Shown here: piece by piece, positions 18,026 through 26,403 of the stretch
Numbering within the stretch: the first letter of the stretch is position 1
Layout of the letters: every line of letters starts with the position of its first letter
Assembly (NCBI RefSeq): GCF_022810305.1
Contig: NZ_JALGQH010000002.1
Span: forward strand, 310,001-374,000
Length of the DNA: 64,000 nt
Direction: 5' to 3'
Origin: Rhodococcus sp. ARC_M6
Lineage (GTDB): Bacteria; Actinomycetota; Actinomycetes; Mycobacteriales; Mycobacteriaceae
Notes under the pieces: generated by a model
Told to the model about the DNA's origin: nothing
Seen by the model: the letters and a program-made list of their open reading frames with translations, nothing else
Database searches by the model: none
Position numbers and translations under genes: made by a program

Positions 18026-19000
18026 ATGCCGCCCACCACGATGGACCCTCAGATCCTCCTCGACGCGGCCAACGATTACAGCGCGATCAGAAGCTACACC
18101 GACGACGTGATTCGTTGGCTTGCTACCGCACTCGACGCGCACTCGGCCTGCGCCGGGACCGACGACGCCGGCACACAATGGGCCGCGGGCTACGACCGCA
18201 TCGCAATCGAGGCCGTTGTAGCGGGAACGAACATTGCCAACGCGTCGGGGAAACTGCACGACCTACTCGCTGCGACATGGGTCGACTTCGTCAACATCGA
18301 GAGATTCACCAAGAATCCAGCCGAACCGACCGAAAGCACTCCCCCGCAGCTTCTTTCATCTACCGTACCGACATTCAAATGCTCATACGGCGGCGAGGCC
18401 GATGCACCTGACGGTTGGGAGTTGATCAGTCGGAAACTCGAGGGGCGCCGCTGGCCTGACGGGAACCCCGACAAACTGCGAGCACTCGCTTCTGTATGGC
18501 AAACGGCATCCGACTGTCTCCGCGATGCAAATGACGCAACGGGCAACGCGTGGGGCACCCTCGAAGAATTTGCCTCGGATGAGGTGCCACATGCCCTGGC
18601 GTACATGAATGGCGTCTACGTTTCCACTAGGGACGTCCACGAAAAGTATGAAAACTTGGCAACTGTGTGCAAGGACTGGGCCACGACGATCGTGGACGCC
18701 CGCCAGCGCATTGTCGAAACCATCGGGACAGCCAGCGTCACCGATGCGAGCGCAGAAGCAACGATTGCGGCCATCAGTGTCGTACTCGACGCAGTCGATG
18801 CCGCTGCACAGAGCGCAATCGGCGCCTTGACCACTGCCGAAGCCAAGCTCTCGGATGTCGACCGCGACCTCCAGCCGATTCTCGATGCCAACCCGACGAC
18901 GTTCAACGCCCGGATCATCAAACCCGGAGAGATTTGGAATTACCACAAGCCGCCAGAGTTTCTTCCGGCGTTTCCGGATGCCAAACCCGTCAAATATTGA
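18026..19000 (+). pseudogene. Truncated second polymorphic toxin lacking its nuclease domain
   Basis: The 324-aa frame from ATG 18026 (GAGAGG upstream) is a paralogue of the first toxin over its carrier and middle regions: MPPTTMDPQILLDAA, AGTNIANASGKLHDLLAAT, NPDKL, LRDANDATG and TLEEFASDE are shared. It stops at KPVKY, exactly where the first toxin continues into its RNase domain. Just past the stop, the next frame reads NIDPTG, matching KIDPIG of the first toxin, so a small indel broke the frame. The rest of the domain is absent because oxyR ends at 19011. The WXG-type tryptophan is also lost (HSACAGTD versus NWGCAGTD). Possibly an orphan module kept as a recombination donor. Confidence 0.75.
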
Positions 19001-19010
19001 TCCGACGGGT

Positions 19011-19970
19011 TTACGCAGAATTGGCCACGGTGACGACGGCCGCCTCATCGATGCATTGCCTTCCCGGCGCAACAGATTTCACGACATCCGCAAACTGGCG
19101 GAAGCCCGCTGCGCGGCCGCTCGACGAGCGGAACACGAGCCCGATCGTGCGCCCCGGTGCGGGAGCAGTAAACGTCGCGGTAGCGAGTTCAGCGCGCCGA
19201 CTTTCCACCAGCACAGCCGATTCCGGGACCAAGGTAACGCCCAGACCACCGGCAACGCATTGAACGATTGTCGCCAGGGACGTTGCGCGGGTATCCCCGG
19301 ACAGCGGATGTGCGTCGACGGAGCGGCACAGATCCAACGTCTGATCGCGCAGGCAATGACCGTCGTCGAGGAGCAGCAGAGGCAGTTCGTCCAGGACTTC
19401 GGCCGTCAGATCCGTACGCCCCGCCAATTCATTCTCCGTGGGAACGACAAGGACAAAATCCTCGTCGTAGAGCGGTATTTCGATCAGCCCGGGTGCGCCC
19501 GCCGGCAGTGCAAGCAGTGCCACGTCGAGAGCTCCGGAACGCAGTGCGTCGAGCAATCTGGCTGTTTGATCCTCGATGACCTGAGGCGCGACCGCGGGCA
19601 TGGATTCACGTAACGCCGGCAAGAGCGTCGGCAAGACGTAGGGCGCGACGGTGGGAATCAACCCGATGCGCAGTGGACCGGCTAGGTGCTCCCCCGTTCC
19701 GGCTGCGCTCGCAACAAATCCTTCGGCGGCTTCGAGGATCACCTTGGCCTGCCCCAGGAGTCGCTGGCCGTCGCTCGTGACGAGCACGCGTCGAGTACTT
19801 CGCTCGATCAATTGCACCCCGAGTCCCGCTTCGAGCGCCGCCAGCGCCTGCGACAGTGTGGGTTGACTCACACCTAAACGTGCTGCGGCGGTACCGAAGT
19901 GTCGATGTTCGGCGACCGAGACGAAGGCACGCAGCTGTGACAAGGAAGGTTGATAAGTCTGATCAGCCAT
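19011..19970 (-). CDS. oxyR: LysR-type peroxide sensor OxyR
   Basis: The 319-aa regulator has an N-terminal winged helix-turn-helix (FGTAAARLGVSQPTLSQALAALE) and the redox sensor GHCLRDQTLDLC, placing the disulfide-forming cysteines at 206 and 215, as in E. coli OxyR C199/C208. It senses hydrogen peroxide and controls the divergent ahpCD. The frame is open to 20054, but the homologous start is ATG 19970. That ATG lies 7 nt after TACACT (19978-19983 on the complement), implying a leaderless transcript whose promoter overlaps the OxyR box, hence autoregulation. Unlike in M. tuberculosis, where oxyR is inactivated, the frame here is intact. Confidence 0.95.
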   Translation of the reverse strand: MADQTYQPSLSQLRAFVSVAEHRHFGTAAARLGVSQPTLSQALAALEAGLGVQLIERSTRRVLVTSDGQRLLGQAKVILEAAEGFVASAAGTGEHLAGPLRIGLIPTVAPYVLPTLLPALRESMPAVAPQVIEDQTARLLDALRSGALDVALLALPAGAPGLIEIPLYDEDFVLVVPTENELAGRTDLTAEVLDELPLLLLDDGHCLRDQTLDLCRSVDAHPLSGDTRATSLATIVQCVAGGLGVTLVPESAVLVESRRAELATATFTAPAPGRTIGLVFRSSSGRAAGFRQFADVVKSVAPGRQCIDEAAVVTVANSA

Positions 19971-19974
19971 GCCT

Positions 19975-19994
19975 ATCAGTGTAGTGCCACTGAT
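19975..19994. promoter_or_regulatory. Probable OxyR operator between oxyR and ahpC
   Basis: An inverted repeat ATCAGTG-N6-CACTGAT covers 19975-19981 and 19988-19994. It contains a LysR-type T-N11-A core, overlaps the presumed oxyR -10 box (TACACT on the minus strand) and lies about 170 bp upstream of ahpC. This is the expected place for OxyR autorepression and ahpC activation. Confidence 0.6.
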
Positions 19995-20165
19995 CACCTT
20001 TACCTTTTGAACACTTTGATGCAGAATGGACTCATACCAAAAAGCGCCGGTCACGCACCGTTACGGCGAGACCCGCTCGAAGGTAATAAACCTCATCGAT
20101 CACGCCAGTTGTGATCGTGCGTGTGAAAAATCCCTGTTCACAAGACAAGTAGGAGAACGAGACAT

Positions 20166-20753
20166 ATGGCTCTGCTGACAATCGGCGACCAGTTCCCGGC
20201 ATACAACCTGAAGGCCGTTATCGGCGGCGACCTTTCCAAGGTCGATGCGCAGCAGCCTGACGACTACTTCACACAGATCACCAGCGATGACTACGCCGGC
20301 AAGTGGCGCGTCGTTTTCTTCTGGCCCAAGGACTTCACGTTCGTGTGCCCCACCGAGATCGCAGCATTCGGCAAGCTGAACGACGAATTCGCTGACCGCG
20401 ACGCACAGGTTCTCGGCGCTTCCGTCGACAACGAGTTCGTGCACTTCCAGTGGCGTGCACAGCACGACGAGCTCAAGACGCTCCCCTTCCCGATGCTCTC
20501 GGACCTCAAGCGCGAGCTTGCCGAGGCCACCGGCGTCCTCAACGCTGACGGCGTTGCAGACCGCGCGACGTTCATCGTCGACCCCAACAACGAGATCCAG
20601 TTCGTCTCCGTCACAGCCGGTTCCGTCGGCCGGAACGTCGACGAGGTCCTCCGCGTTCTCGACGCACTGCAGTCCGACGAGCTGTGCGCCTGCAACTGGA
20701 AGAAGGGCGACCCGACCATCAACGTCGGCGAGCTCCTCACCGCGAGCGTCTGA
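20166..20753 (+). CDS. ahpC: Alkyl hydroperoxide reductase AhpC (2-Cys peroxiredoxin)
   Basis: A 195-aa peroxiredoxin that reduces H2O2, organic peroxides and peroxynitrite. The peroxidatic cysteine is Cys61 in FTFVCPTE, and Cys174 and Cys176 (ELCACNW) are the resolving residues, the same numbering as in M. tuberculosis AhpC, which uses AhpD as its reductant. It is divergent from oxyR and followed after 2 nt by ahpD. A purine-rich AGGAGAACGAGA sequence precedes the ATG. Confidence 0.97.
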   Translation: MALLTIGDQFPAYNLKAVIGGDLSKVDAQQPDDYFTQITSDDYAGKWRVVFFWPKDFTFVCPTEIAAFGKLNDEFADRDAQVLGASVDNEFVHFQWRAQHDELKTLPFPMLSDLKRELAEATGVLNADGVADRATFIVDPNNEIQFVSVTAGSVGRNVDEVLRVLDALQSDELCACNWKKGDPTINVGELLTASV

Positions 20754-20755
20754 TC

Positions 20756-21295
20756 ATGAGTGTCGACACTCTGAAGAACTCGCTCCCCGAGTACGCCAAG
20801 GACCTCAAGCTCAACCTGAGTTCCATTGCGCGCACCACAGTTCTGAACGAGCAGCAGCTGTGGGGCACACTCCTCGCAACGGCCGCTGCCACCAAGTCGG
20901 CAACCACGCTCAAGGAAATCGCGGCGGAGGCTGCAGACAACCTCTCAGCTGAGGCTTACAACGCAGCGCTCGGCGCAGCGGCGATCATGGGCATGAACAA
21001 CGTCTTCTACCGCACCAAGGGCTACCTTGACGGTAAGTACGACGACCTTCGTGCGGGTCTGCGGATGAACATCATCGGCAACCCGGGCGTCGACAAGGCT
21101 GACTTCGAATTGTGGTCGCTCGCGGTTTCCGCGATCAACGGCTGCAACCATTGCCTCGAAGCTCACGAGAACACCCTCCGTCAGGAAGGCGTTTCCCGCG
21201 AGGTCATCTTCGAAGCGATCCGTGCCGGTTCCATCGTCATGGGCGTTGCTCAGGCTGTCGAAGCCAACGAGATCCTTTCTGCCGCACAGGTCTGA
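20756..21295 (+). CDS. ahpD: Alkyl hydroperoxidase AhpD
   Basis: The 179-aa protein is the disulfide reductase partner of AhpC. The active site [11 protein letters not shown] gives Cys130, His132, Cys133 and His137, and Glu118 is present, identical in numbering to mycobacterial AhpD. It is fed by the lipoamide/DlaT system in mycobacteria. I chose ATG 20756, 2 nt after the ahpC stop, rather than the upstream frame opening inside ahpC. A strong terminator closes the operon. Confidence 0.97.
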   Translation: MSVDTLKNSLPEYAKDLKLNLSSIARTTVLNEQQLWGTLLATAAATKSATTLKEIAAEAADNLSAEAYNAALGAAAIMGMNNVFYRTKGYLDGKYDDLRAGLRMNIIGNPGVDKADFELWSLAVSAINGCNHCLEAHENTLRQEGVSREVIFEAIRAGSIVMGVAQAVEANEILSAAQV

Positions 21296-21320
21296 TCACA
21301 GACTTCACGCAGTAGAGAAA

Positions 21321-21354
21321 AACCTCCCCACCTTCACTGGTGGGGAGGTTTTTT
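21321..21354 (+). terminator. Rho-independent terminator of ahpCD
   Basis: A perfect 12-bp stem pairs AACCTCCCCACC (21321-21332) with GGTGGGGAGGTT (21339-21350), with loop TTCACT and a following T run. The upstream A run allows use in both directions, so it may also end the convergent gene that stops at 21368. Confidence 0.95.
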
Positions 21355-21367
21355 GCTGTGCCTGCAG

Positions 21368-22066
21368 TCAGGAGCTCTGTGTGTATCCCGCTGGATTACG
21401 GCCCGCTTCAAGGTCTTCGGCGCGCAGCGTCACAGTAATCTCGTCACCGAGATTCACTCCGGGTACGAGCGGCAAATGATCGCCACTCCAGAACTTGCCC
21501 GGATCGAACCAGTTGATCCGACGGTTCGCGAGCATCAGACCCATTGCCTCGTATGTCTGCGCGACAACCTCGGCGCAATAAGCACTTTCGATTCCCGATG
21601 CCGGTGCCTCGGACTTCTTACGGAACTTCGGGATACGCCCACCGAACCAGCGTGACGCCAGCTTGGCGGTAGACGGAAACGGAGTGCCGTCCAAGCGTGC
21701 GATGGTGCGCAACAAAGCGTCCTCTTGCTCACGGGTCACGGGAGTCTCGAGCTGACGCAACCAACCCTGCTGCCCGTACTTGGCACCCCACACCTGAACT
21801 GCCGCTTTCAAATCATGCAACTGCACGCCGCGTTGAAACTTTCCCGTCCACATGTCTTGAAGCGAATGTCCCAATTCCGCATGCCACATGAGAGGCGGCA
21901 AATCCTCGAGCACCACCGACATGCCGACGTGATTGACCGGGCTGTTGGTGAGCGTCTGGATCGCTTTGTCTGCCTTGGATTCTCCGCGGAAGATCCAGAT
22001 ATCGCCGGTGCGTGTGGCGGCCGCGGCCTCGTCGAGAGTCACCTGGGAATGCAGTCGTCGGTCCAT
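21368..22066 (-). CDS. YiiX/YebB-type permuted papain-like (NlpC/P60 superfamily) protein
   Basis: The 232-aa protein shows the circularly permuted papain-like arrangement: a histidine in SPVNHVGMSVV (His46) precedes the catalytic cysteine in SAYCAEVVAQTYEAMGL (Cys164). The surrounding segments GDIWIFRG and WFDPGKFWSG suit the YiiX group, proposed amidases or lipid/peptidoglycan hydrolases; the substrate is unknown. There is no signal peptide with the ATG at 22066. The long upstream frame to 22255 runs through the divergent neighbour and is not used. Its start is 18 nt from that of the divergent gene and follows a TANNNT box, so it is probably leaderless. Confidence 0.8.
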   Translation of the reverse strand: MDRRLHSQVTLDEAAAATRTGDIWIFRGESKADKAIQTLTNSPVNHVGMSVVLEDLPPLMWHAELGHSLQDMWTGKFQRGVQLHDLKAAVQVWGAKYGQQGWLRQLETPVTREQEDALLRTIARLDGTPFPSTAKLASRWFGGRIPKFRKKSEAPASGIESAYCAEVVAQTYEAMGLMLANRRINWFDPGKFWSGDHLPLVPGVNLGDEITVTLRAEDLEAGRNPAGYTQSS

Positions 22067-22067
22067 A

Positions 22068-22084
22068 GCCTCTAGCCTAGAGGC
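22068..22084. promoter_or_regulatory. Palindromic divergent leaderless promoter
   Basis: The 17-bp sequence GCCTCTAGCCTAGAGGC is a perfect palindrome about C22076 and fills almost the whole gap between two divergent start codons (22066 minus, 22085 plus). On the plus strand TAGCCT (22073-22078) ends 6 nt before ATG. On the minus strand TAGGCT ends 7 nt before ATG. Both fit the actinobacterial -10 element for leaderless mRNAs. Confidence 0.55.
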
Positions 22085-22339
22085 ATGACACTTCGTGCCT
22101 CGCACATCTGGAAGCTCGTCGGCCTGGCCGGCGTCATGGGAGTCGCGGCCACCGGGGTTCTGGCGGCGCGCAACGAAAGAACGCGCCGGGCCTACTCCCC
22201 TGACGAAATTCGCTCGGTTCTGCACGAGCGCTACACGCAGGCGTACGCAAAGCAATCGGTGCAGGAAGAAATCGAACTCGAACCGGTGCCGAGTGCACTT
22301 CGGCGCCGAATGAAGAAGCTCATTCGGCGCCGAAGCTGA
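22085..22339 (+). CDS. Small single-pass membrane protein
   Basis: An 84-aa protein with one N-terminal hydrophobic helix (about residues 10-28, VGLAGVMGVAATGVLAA) and a basic cytoplasmic C-terminus (SALRRRMKKLIRRRS). It contains YSPDEIRSVLHERY, a pattern seen in small conserved actinobacterial proteins of unknown role. The ATG at 22085 is probably leaderless. It converges on the aminotransferase gene, with 3 nt between the stops. Confidence 0.7.
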   Translation: MTLRASHIWKLVGLAGVMGVAATGVLAARNERTRRAYSPDEIRSVLHERYTQAYAKQSVQEEIELEPVPSALRRRMKKLIRRRS

Positions 22340-22342
22340 AGC

Positions 22343-23566
22343 CTATCCGAGCGCGGCGAGTATTCCGGCAGCCATGTCGGCAACCTGCTCGTCCGTCATC
22401 ACGAAGCTCGGGGAAATCTGCATAGCTCCCTGACCCGCGGCGCGACCCGAAATTCCGTGCTCACGCAGAGTCTTCACGAACGGCAGTGCCTCAGCCGGAT
22501 CGACGAGCTGCACCGCTGCAACGGCACCGAGGCCACTGCGGACCTCGGCAACCCGCGGGTGCTCGGCCAGCGGCTGCAGGTGCGTGTGCAACGACGCTTC
22601 GAGACGCTTGGACTCCGCGAGAAGATTCTCACGCTCGAGGATGTCGAGGTTGGCCATCGCTGCAGCGGCCGCACCGGCGTGCCCACCGTAGGTGTAGCCG
22701 TGACGCCACCACGCGCCGTTGTAGAACGGCTCGGCGACGCGAGGAGCGATGAACACTGCGCCCATCGGAACGTAGCCGGAGGTCAAACCCTTTGCCGTGG
22801 TCATCATGTCGGGCTGCAGATCGAAGCGGGTGGACGCGAACCACTCACCGCCGATGCGGCCGAAGCCTGTGACAACCTCGTCGACGACAAAGAGGATGTC
22901 GTGCTCACGGCAGATATCGCGAACCTCGGCGAGGTATCCCTCCGGCGGAAGGTAGATGCCACCGGCACCGATGATGGGCTCGGCGAAGAATGCCGCAATC
23001 TTGTCGGCACCGACCTTCTCGATAAGCGCGAGCAGGCTCTTAGCGTCGTCCCAGCTCACTGTGGCGGCGTCGGCCATCAGCTCGCCGTAACCTTCACGGT
23101 TGACGGGAATACCGGCGAGAGCCGTTCCCGCAACGTGCATTCCGTGGTAGGCCTTCTCGCGACCGACGATGATGTTCTTGTCGGGCTGACCCACCTCATG
23201 CCAGTACCGGCGAGCCAACTTTGCCGCGGTATCGATGGAATCGGAACCGCCCGAGGTGAAGAAGATCTTGCTGCCGGGAACCGGCGCGATCTCGGCAAGA
23301 CGCTCTGCCAACGCCTGAGTGGTCTCGGGGACAAAGTCGCCGAAGTTGGAGTAGTGAGCGATCTTCGACAGCTGAGCGGCAACGGCGTCGGCGATCTCGG
23401 TGCGGCCGTGGCCCACATTGGTGAACCATAGGCCGGCAGTCGCGTCCAGGTACCGATTGTCCTGCGAGTCCCAGATGTATGCGCCCTCGCCGCGCGAGAC
23501 GACAAATGCGCCGTTCTTTTCTACCGCGCCCATATCCGCGAAACCGTGCCACAGTGCCGAAGCCAT
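22343..23566 (-). CDS. Class III pyridoxal-phosphate aminotransferase
   Basis: A 407-aa omega-aminotransferase-type enzyme. The cofactor lysine lies in MTTAKGLTSGYVPMGA, with the preceding VVDEVVTGFGRIG and EPIIGAGGIYLPPEGYL typical of the family, and GHGRTEIADAVAAQL at the N-terminus. Beta-alanine:pyruvate, GABA or putrescine-type substrates are possible; the sequence alone does not choose. Two adjacent ATGs (23569, 23566) follow AAGGGG; 23566 gives the better spacing of 6 nt. Open frame upstream to 23737 lacks similarity and covers the DUF2322 start region. Confidence 0.92.
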   Translation of the reverse strand: MASALWHGFADMGAVEKNGAFVVSRGEGAYIWDSQDNRYLDATAGLWFTNVGHGRTEIADAVAAQLSKIAHYSNFGDFVPETTQALAERLAEIAPVPGSKIFFTSGGSDSIDTAAKLARRYWHEVGQPDKNIIVGREKAYHGMHVAGTALAGIPVNREGYGELMADAATVSWDDAKSLLALIEKVGADKIAAFFAEPIIGAGGIYLPPEGYLAEVRDICREHDILFVVDEVVTGFGRIGGEWFASTRFDLQPDMMTTAKGLTSGYVPMGAVFIAPRVAEPFYNGAWWRHGYTYGGHAGAAAAAMANLDILERENLLAESKRLEASLHTHLQPLAEHPRVAEVRSGLGAVAAVQLVDPAEALPFVKTLREHGISGRAAGQGAMQISPSFVMTDEQVADMAAGILAALG

Positions 23567-23699
23567 CATTTTCCCCTTCGAATACAAACGATGCTGGTGC
23601 GCAAACGATGTGCTGCGACTATATCGACTCTCGAGATCGAGGCCCGAGCACTGTTCCCCGACGATGGGATTTACGCCGAAAGCACGTAATCTTGAAACC

Positions 23700-24020
23700 A
23701 TGACTTTTGCCGACAATCTCGCTGCCCTGCCCGCCATCGATCACCTCGCCGCCATCAACGTGCTCGATGCCGACGGTGCAATTATCGACACCGTCGAGAA
23801 CAAGCCCGGCAAGTCCGGTTCGGTGAAGGTCTACAACCATGTGGCACAGGTCTACGGCGCGATCACCCCGGAAGCTGCAGAGGCCGCGCTGGCCATCTTC
23901 GCGGAACATACCGAGGACGCGCGTGCGAACCCGGGCAAGCACCCCAACATCGATCGCCTCGATCGGGTCATTGCCACCGGTAACACCCTCGGACTGCAAG
24001 AAGTTCCAGCTCAGCAGTAG
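23700..24020 (+). CDS. DUF2322 family protein
   Basis: The 106-aa protein matches DUF2322 in length and in IENKPG-like and EHTEDARANPGKHPNIDRL segments. It is a soluble protein of unknown role, sporadic across bacteria. ATG 23700 lies 7 nt after TAATCT (23687-23692) with no Shine-Dalgarno, suggesting a leaderless message. It is divergent from the aminotransferase and is followed by the DUF5996 gene on the same strand after 48 nt. Confidence 0.82.
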   Translation: MTFADNLAALPAIDHLAAINVLDADGAIIDTVENKPGKSGSVKVYNHVAQVYGAITPEAAEAALAIFAEHTEDARANPGKHPNIDRLDRVIATGNTLGLQEVPAQQ

Positions 24021-24068
24021 CCGTGGATCGTCGCGGCGACATCGTCGATCGAGTGTGGAGGACATCGA

Positions 24069-25007
24069 ATGATTGCATCCAGCACTTCGGAGGATTGGCC
24101 CGTACTACGAGTGGACGATTGGGCCGATACGCGCAGCACACTGCACATGTGGGTGCAGATCATCGGCAAGATTCGGCTCGCGTGTTCCCCACTCGTCAAT
24201 CACTGGTGGCAGGTAACGCTGTATGTCACGCCCCGAGGACTGACAACCTCATCGATTCCGTACGGCGGCCGCGTTTTCGACATCGAGTTCGACTTGTGCG
24301 ATCACCGGTTACAAATCCGCGACAGCTCCGGGGCGTCACACGGATTCGCTCTCGAACCTCAATCCGTTGCGACGTTCTATGCACAAACGATGGAAGCGCT
24401 TCGAGCCCTGGGCATTTCAGTCGACATTCAACCAACACCGAATGAAGTCGATCCGGCTGTACCGTTCGCTGACGATCACACGCACTGCACCTACGACGCC
24501 CGAGCAGTCCACCTGTTCTGGCGTCAACTCGTTCACGCGGACCGCGTCATCGCAGCCTTCCGTGCGGGATTCATCGGAAAGGTATCGCCGGTGCACTTCT
24601 TCTGGGGCGCGATGGACCTCGCCTGTACGCGATTCTCCGGACGCACCGCTCCACCGCATCCGGGAGGCGCCCCAAACTGCGGCGACTGGGTGATGGTGGA
24701 GGGGTACTCCCACGAGCTGAGCAGCTGCGGCTTCTGGCCAGGCGGTGGCGACGAAGGTGCGTTCTATTCGTACTGCTATCCCCCGCCCGATGGGTTCAAG
24801 GATTCCAGCGTTGAGCCGTCGGCGGCGTTCTACAGCGACGACTTCGGCCAATTTCTGCTGCCGTACGAATCCGTCCGTACCTCAGCGGACCCGGACGCGA
24901 CACTCCGGGCGTTCCTGGAAACCACGTACCGGGCTGCCGCCGAGTTGGGACACTGGGACAGGGCAGCGTTGGAGTGCGACCCAAATCGTTGGGCATCTCG
25001 ACGATAG
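24069..25007 (+). CDS. DUF5996 family protein
   Basis: A 312-aa protein of the DUF5996 family, recognised by TLHMWVQIIGKIRLACSPLVNHWW near the N-terminus, SPVHFFWGAMDLACTRFSGR in the middle and SHELSSCGFWPGGG plus FYSYCYPPPDGF later. Function is unknown. Conserved Trp, His and Cys residues hint at a ligand- or metal-binding pocket. GGAGG sits at 24058-24062, 6 nt before the ATG. No membrane segment or signal peptide is visible. Confidence 0.85.
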   Translation: MIASSTSEDWPVLRVDDWADTRSTLHMWVQIIGKIRLACSPLVNHWWQVTLYVTPRGLTTSSIPYGGRVFDIEFDLCDHRLQIRDSSGASHGFALEPQSVATFYAQTMEALRALGISVDIQPTPNEVDPAVPFADDHTHCTYDARAVHLFWRQLVHADRVIAAFRAGFIGKVSPVHFFWGAMDLACTRFSGRTAPPHPGGAPNCGDWVMVEGYSHELSSCGFWPGGGDEGAFYSYCYPPPDGFKDSSVEPSAAFYSDDFGQFLLPYESVRTSADPDATLRAFLETTYRAAAELGHWDRAALECDPNRWASRR

Positions 25008-25054
25008 GTCCGATCGTCTGGTTCAGGGCTGCATATCGCGGGTAATGCCACATC

Positions 25055-25702
25055 ATGGATATACGACGCGCAACTGTCATCGCTGGCGTATCCCTGACCG
25101 TACTCGTCGCCGCCGGATGCGGTAGCAACAATTCGTCGACGACTGAGACCGTCACCATCGAAACGCCTCCCCTGTCTCGCGAAACGACCAACACCGCCAT
25201 GCCAATGCCTGGGATGAATGGAGATGTCTTTCAAACACCCGGGACAAGCAGCGGAGAAGTCGACGCCTTCACATACGACGCCGCCGCAGTCCCCGTGGGT
25301 TCGTCCGTGGACATCGAATCCGACGAGAACGACGGCCGTACAACCGTCACGTTCACCGCGAAGGGCCTCGCCCCCAACCGAGACTTCGGCGTCCACGTCC
25401 ATACGCGGCCATGCGGACCGAAACCGTCGGATGCAGGACCTCACTATCAAAACAACGTCGATCCAGCGGCCACGCCGGAAACTCCGTCGTCGGATCCGGC
25501 CTACGCCAATCCCCAGAACGAAGTCTGGCTCGACGTCACCACCGACGCTGCCGGAAATGCCCAATCGTCGAGCACTGTCGACTGGGAATTCCGCGAAGAC
25601 CAAGCTCAATCGGTCGTGATTCACGCGCAACACACCATGACCGACCCCGGCATGGCCGGCATGGCCGGCGATCGTCTGGCCTGCATAGACGAGGACTTTT
25701 GA
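25055..25702 (+). CDS. Cu/Zn superoxide dismutase-like lipoprotein
   Basis: A 215-aa exported lipoprotein: N-terminal hydrophobic segment and lipobox VAAGC with Cys22. The SOD_Cu fold follows, with copper ligands in FGVHVH, the bridging His in GPHYQN, the later copper His in VVIHAQ, and RLAC with the active-site Arg and the disulfide Cys. The partner Cys is in HTRPCG. The zinc-loop histidines (positions 71 and 80 in bovine numbering) are not visible, as in M. tuberculosis SodC, a copper enzyme without zinc. It would detoxify extracellular superoxide. An upstream Met/Pro-rich stretch (AMPMPGMNG) could bind copper. Confidence 0.83.
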   Translation: MDIRRATVIAGVSLTVLVAAGCGSNNSSTTETVTIETPPLSRETTNTAMPMPGMNGDVFQTPGTSSGEVDAFTYDAAAVPVGSSVDIESDENDGRTTVTFTAKGLAPNRDFGVHVHTRPCGPKPSDAGPHYQNNVDPAATPETPSSDPAYANPQNEVWLDVTTDAAGNAQSSSTVDWEFREDQAQSVVIHAQHTMTDPGMAGMAGDRLACIDEDF

Positions 25703-25751
25703 GTAGCCGAGGGCACAGCCTGGGCACCTGGATCGAATGGGAGTGATGTCG

Positions 25752-25979
25752 ATGAGTACGGGCAAACGGGCTTTCTTGACAACCCGACTGGACGAATTGG
25801 TTTTGGACTTGGAAGCAGACGCCCCATCTCACCCGCCGCAGGATCCACCGGGCGCACCGACGGGTCCCCTGGTCACAGCGCAACGGCACCGAGCAGAGGT
25901 CGACACTGCCGACGACCACATGGTCGACGAGATCCTACGCGCACACCCAGAGATCGCTCGCGCTTGGGCAAATCGGTGA
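25752..25979 (+). CDS. Small hypothetical protein
   Basis: A 75-aa product with no recognised family. The N-terminus (STGKRAFLTTRLDELVLDLEAD) is probably helical, followed by a Pro-rich linker and an acidic helical end (DHMVDEILRAHPEIARAWANR). GGGAG lies 8 nt before ATG 25752; ATG 25746 and 25737 are alternatives. It starts 49 nt after the SodC-like gene and may be cotranscribed. Codon use is ordinary for the region. Confidence 0.5.
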   Translation: MSTGKRAFLTTRLDELVLDLEADAPSHPPQDPPGAPTGPLVTAQRHRAEVDTADDHMVDEILRAHPEIARAWANR

Positions 25980-26169
25980 GCGGTAGTCGGAGCTACGGAC
26001 AGTAGAAGATCATAGAATCTTTTCGCTGATCCTCTCGTGTCGGTACCGGAGGCTCGCGCAGTGACGCAGGGTCCGAAAACTAGCTGGCAGAAAGGATCTC
26101 GGAAGTAGGTTTGCCGGGACCTAGCGAGGGCATTCCACCTTCACCGATCTGACGAATGTGGTGATTGCA

Positions 26170-26373
26170 ATGAGGATCATTGTGTTGATCGTCCTGATAT
26201 GGCTGATCGTCGGCGCAGTCGCGGCGGGCCAGCGTGGCTACTTCAGTAACAGCTCCGAGACCAGCTGCGCGAGTGCCGGAACGATCGCGGTCACCGTGAT
26301 CGCAGGACCGTTGAACTATTTCGGGGTCAATCCGAAGATATCGAGTTGCACACTGCCCCAACCGAGTCAGTGA
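26170..26373 (+). CDS. Small conserved membrane protein
   Basis: A 67-aa protein with one N-terminal transmembrane helix (MRIIVLIVLIWLIVGAVAA), then QRGYF, two cysteines (SCASAG and SSCTLPQPSQ) and a second weakly hydrophobic stretch (AVTVIAGPLNYFGVNP). Similar small proteins occur widely in mycobacteria and rhodococci without assigned role. I preferred ATG 26170 over 26158 because it begins the hydrophobic helix. No clear Shine-Dalgarno is present. Confidence 0.65.
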   Translation: MRIIVLIVLIWLIVGAVAAGQRGYFSNSSETSCASAGTIAVTVIAGPLNYFGVNPKISSCTLPQPSQ

Positions 26374-26403
26374 CCCCAACCTCAAACCGAGGTGCGGGCA
26401 CAA

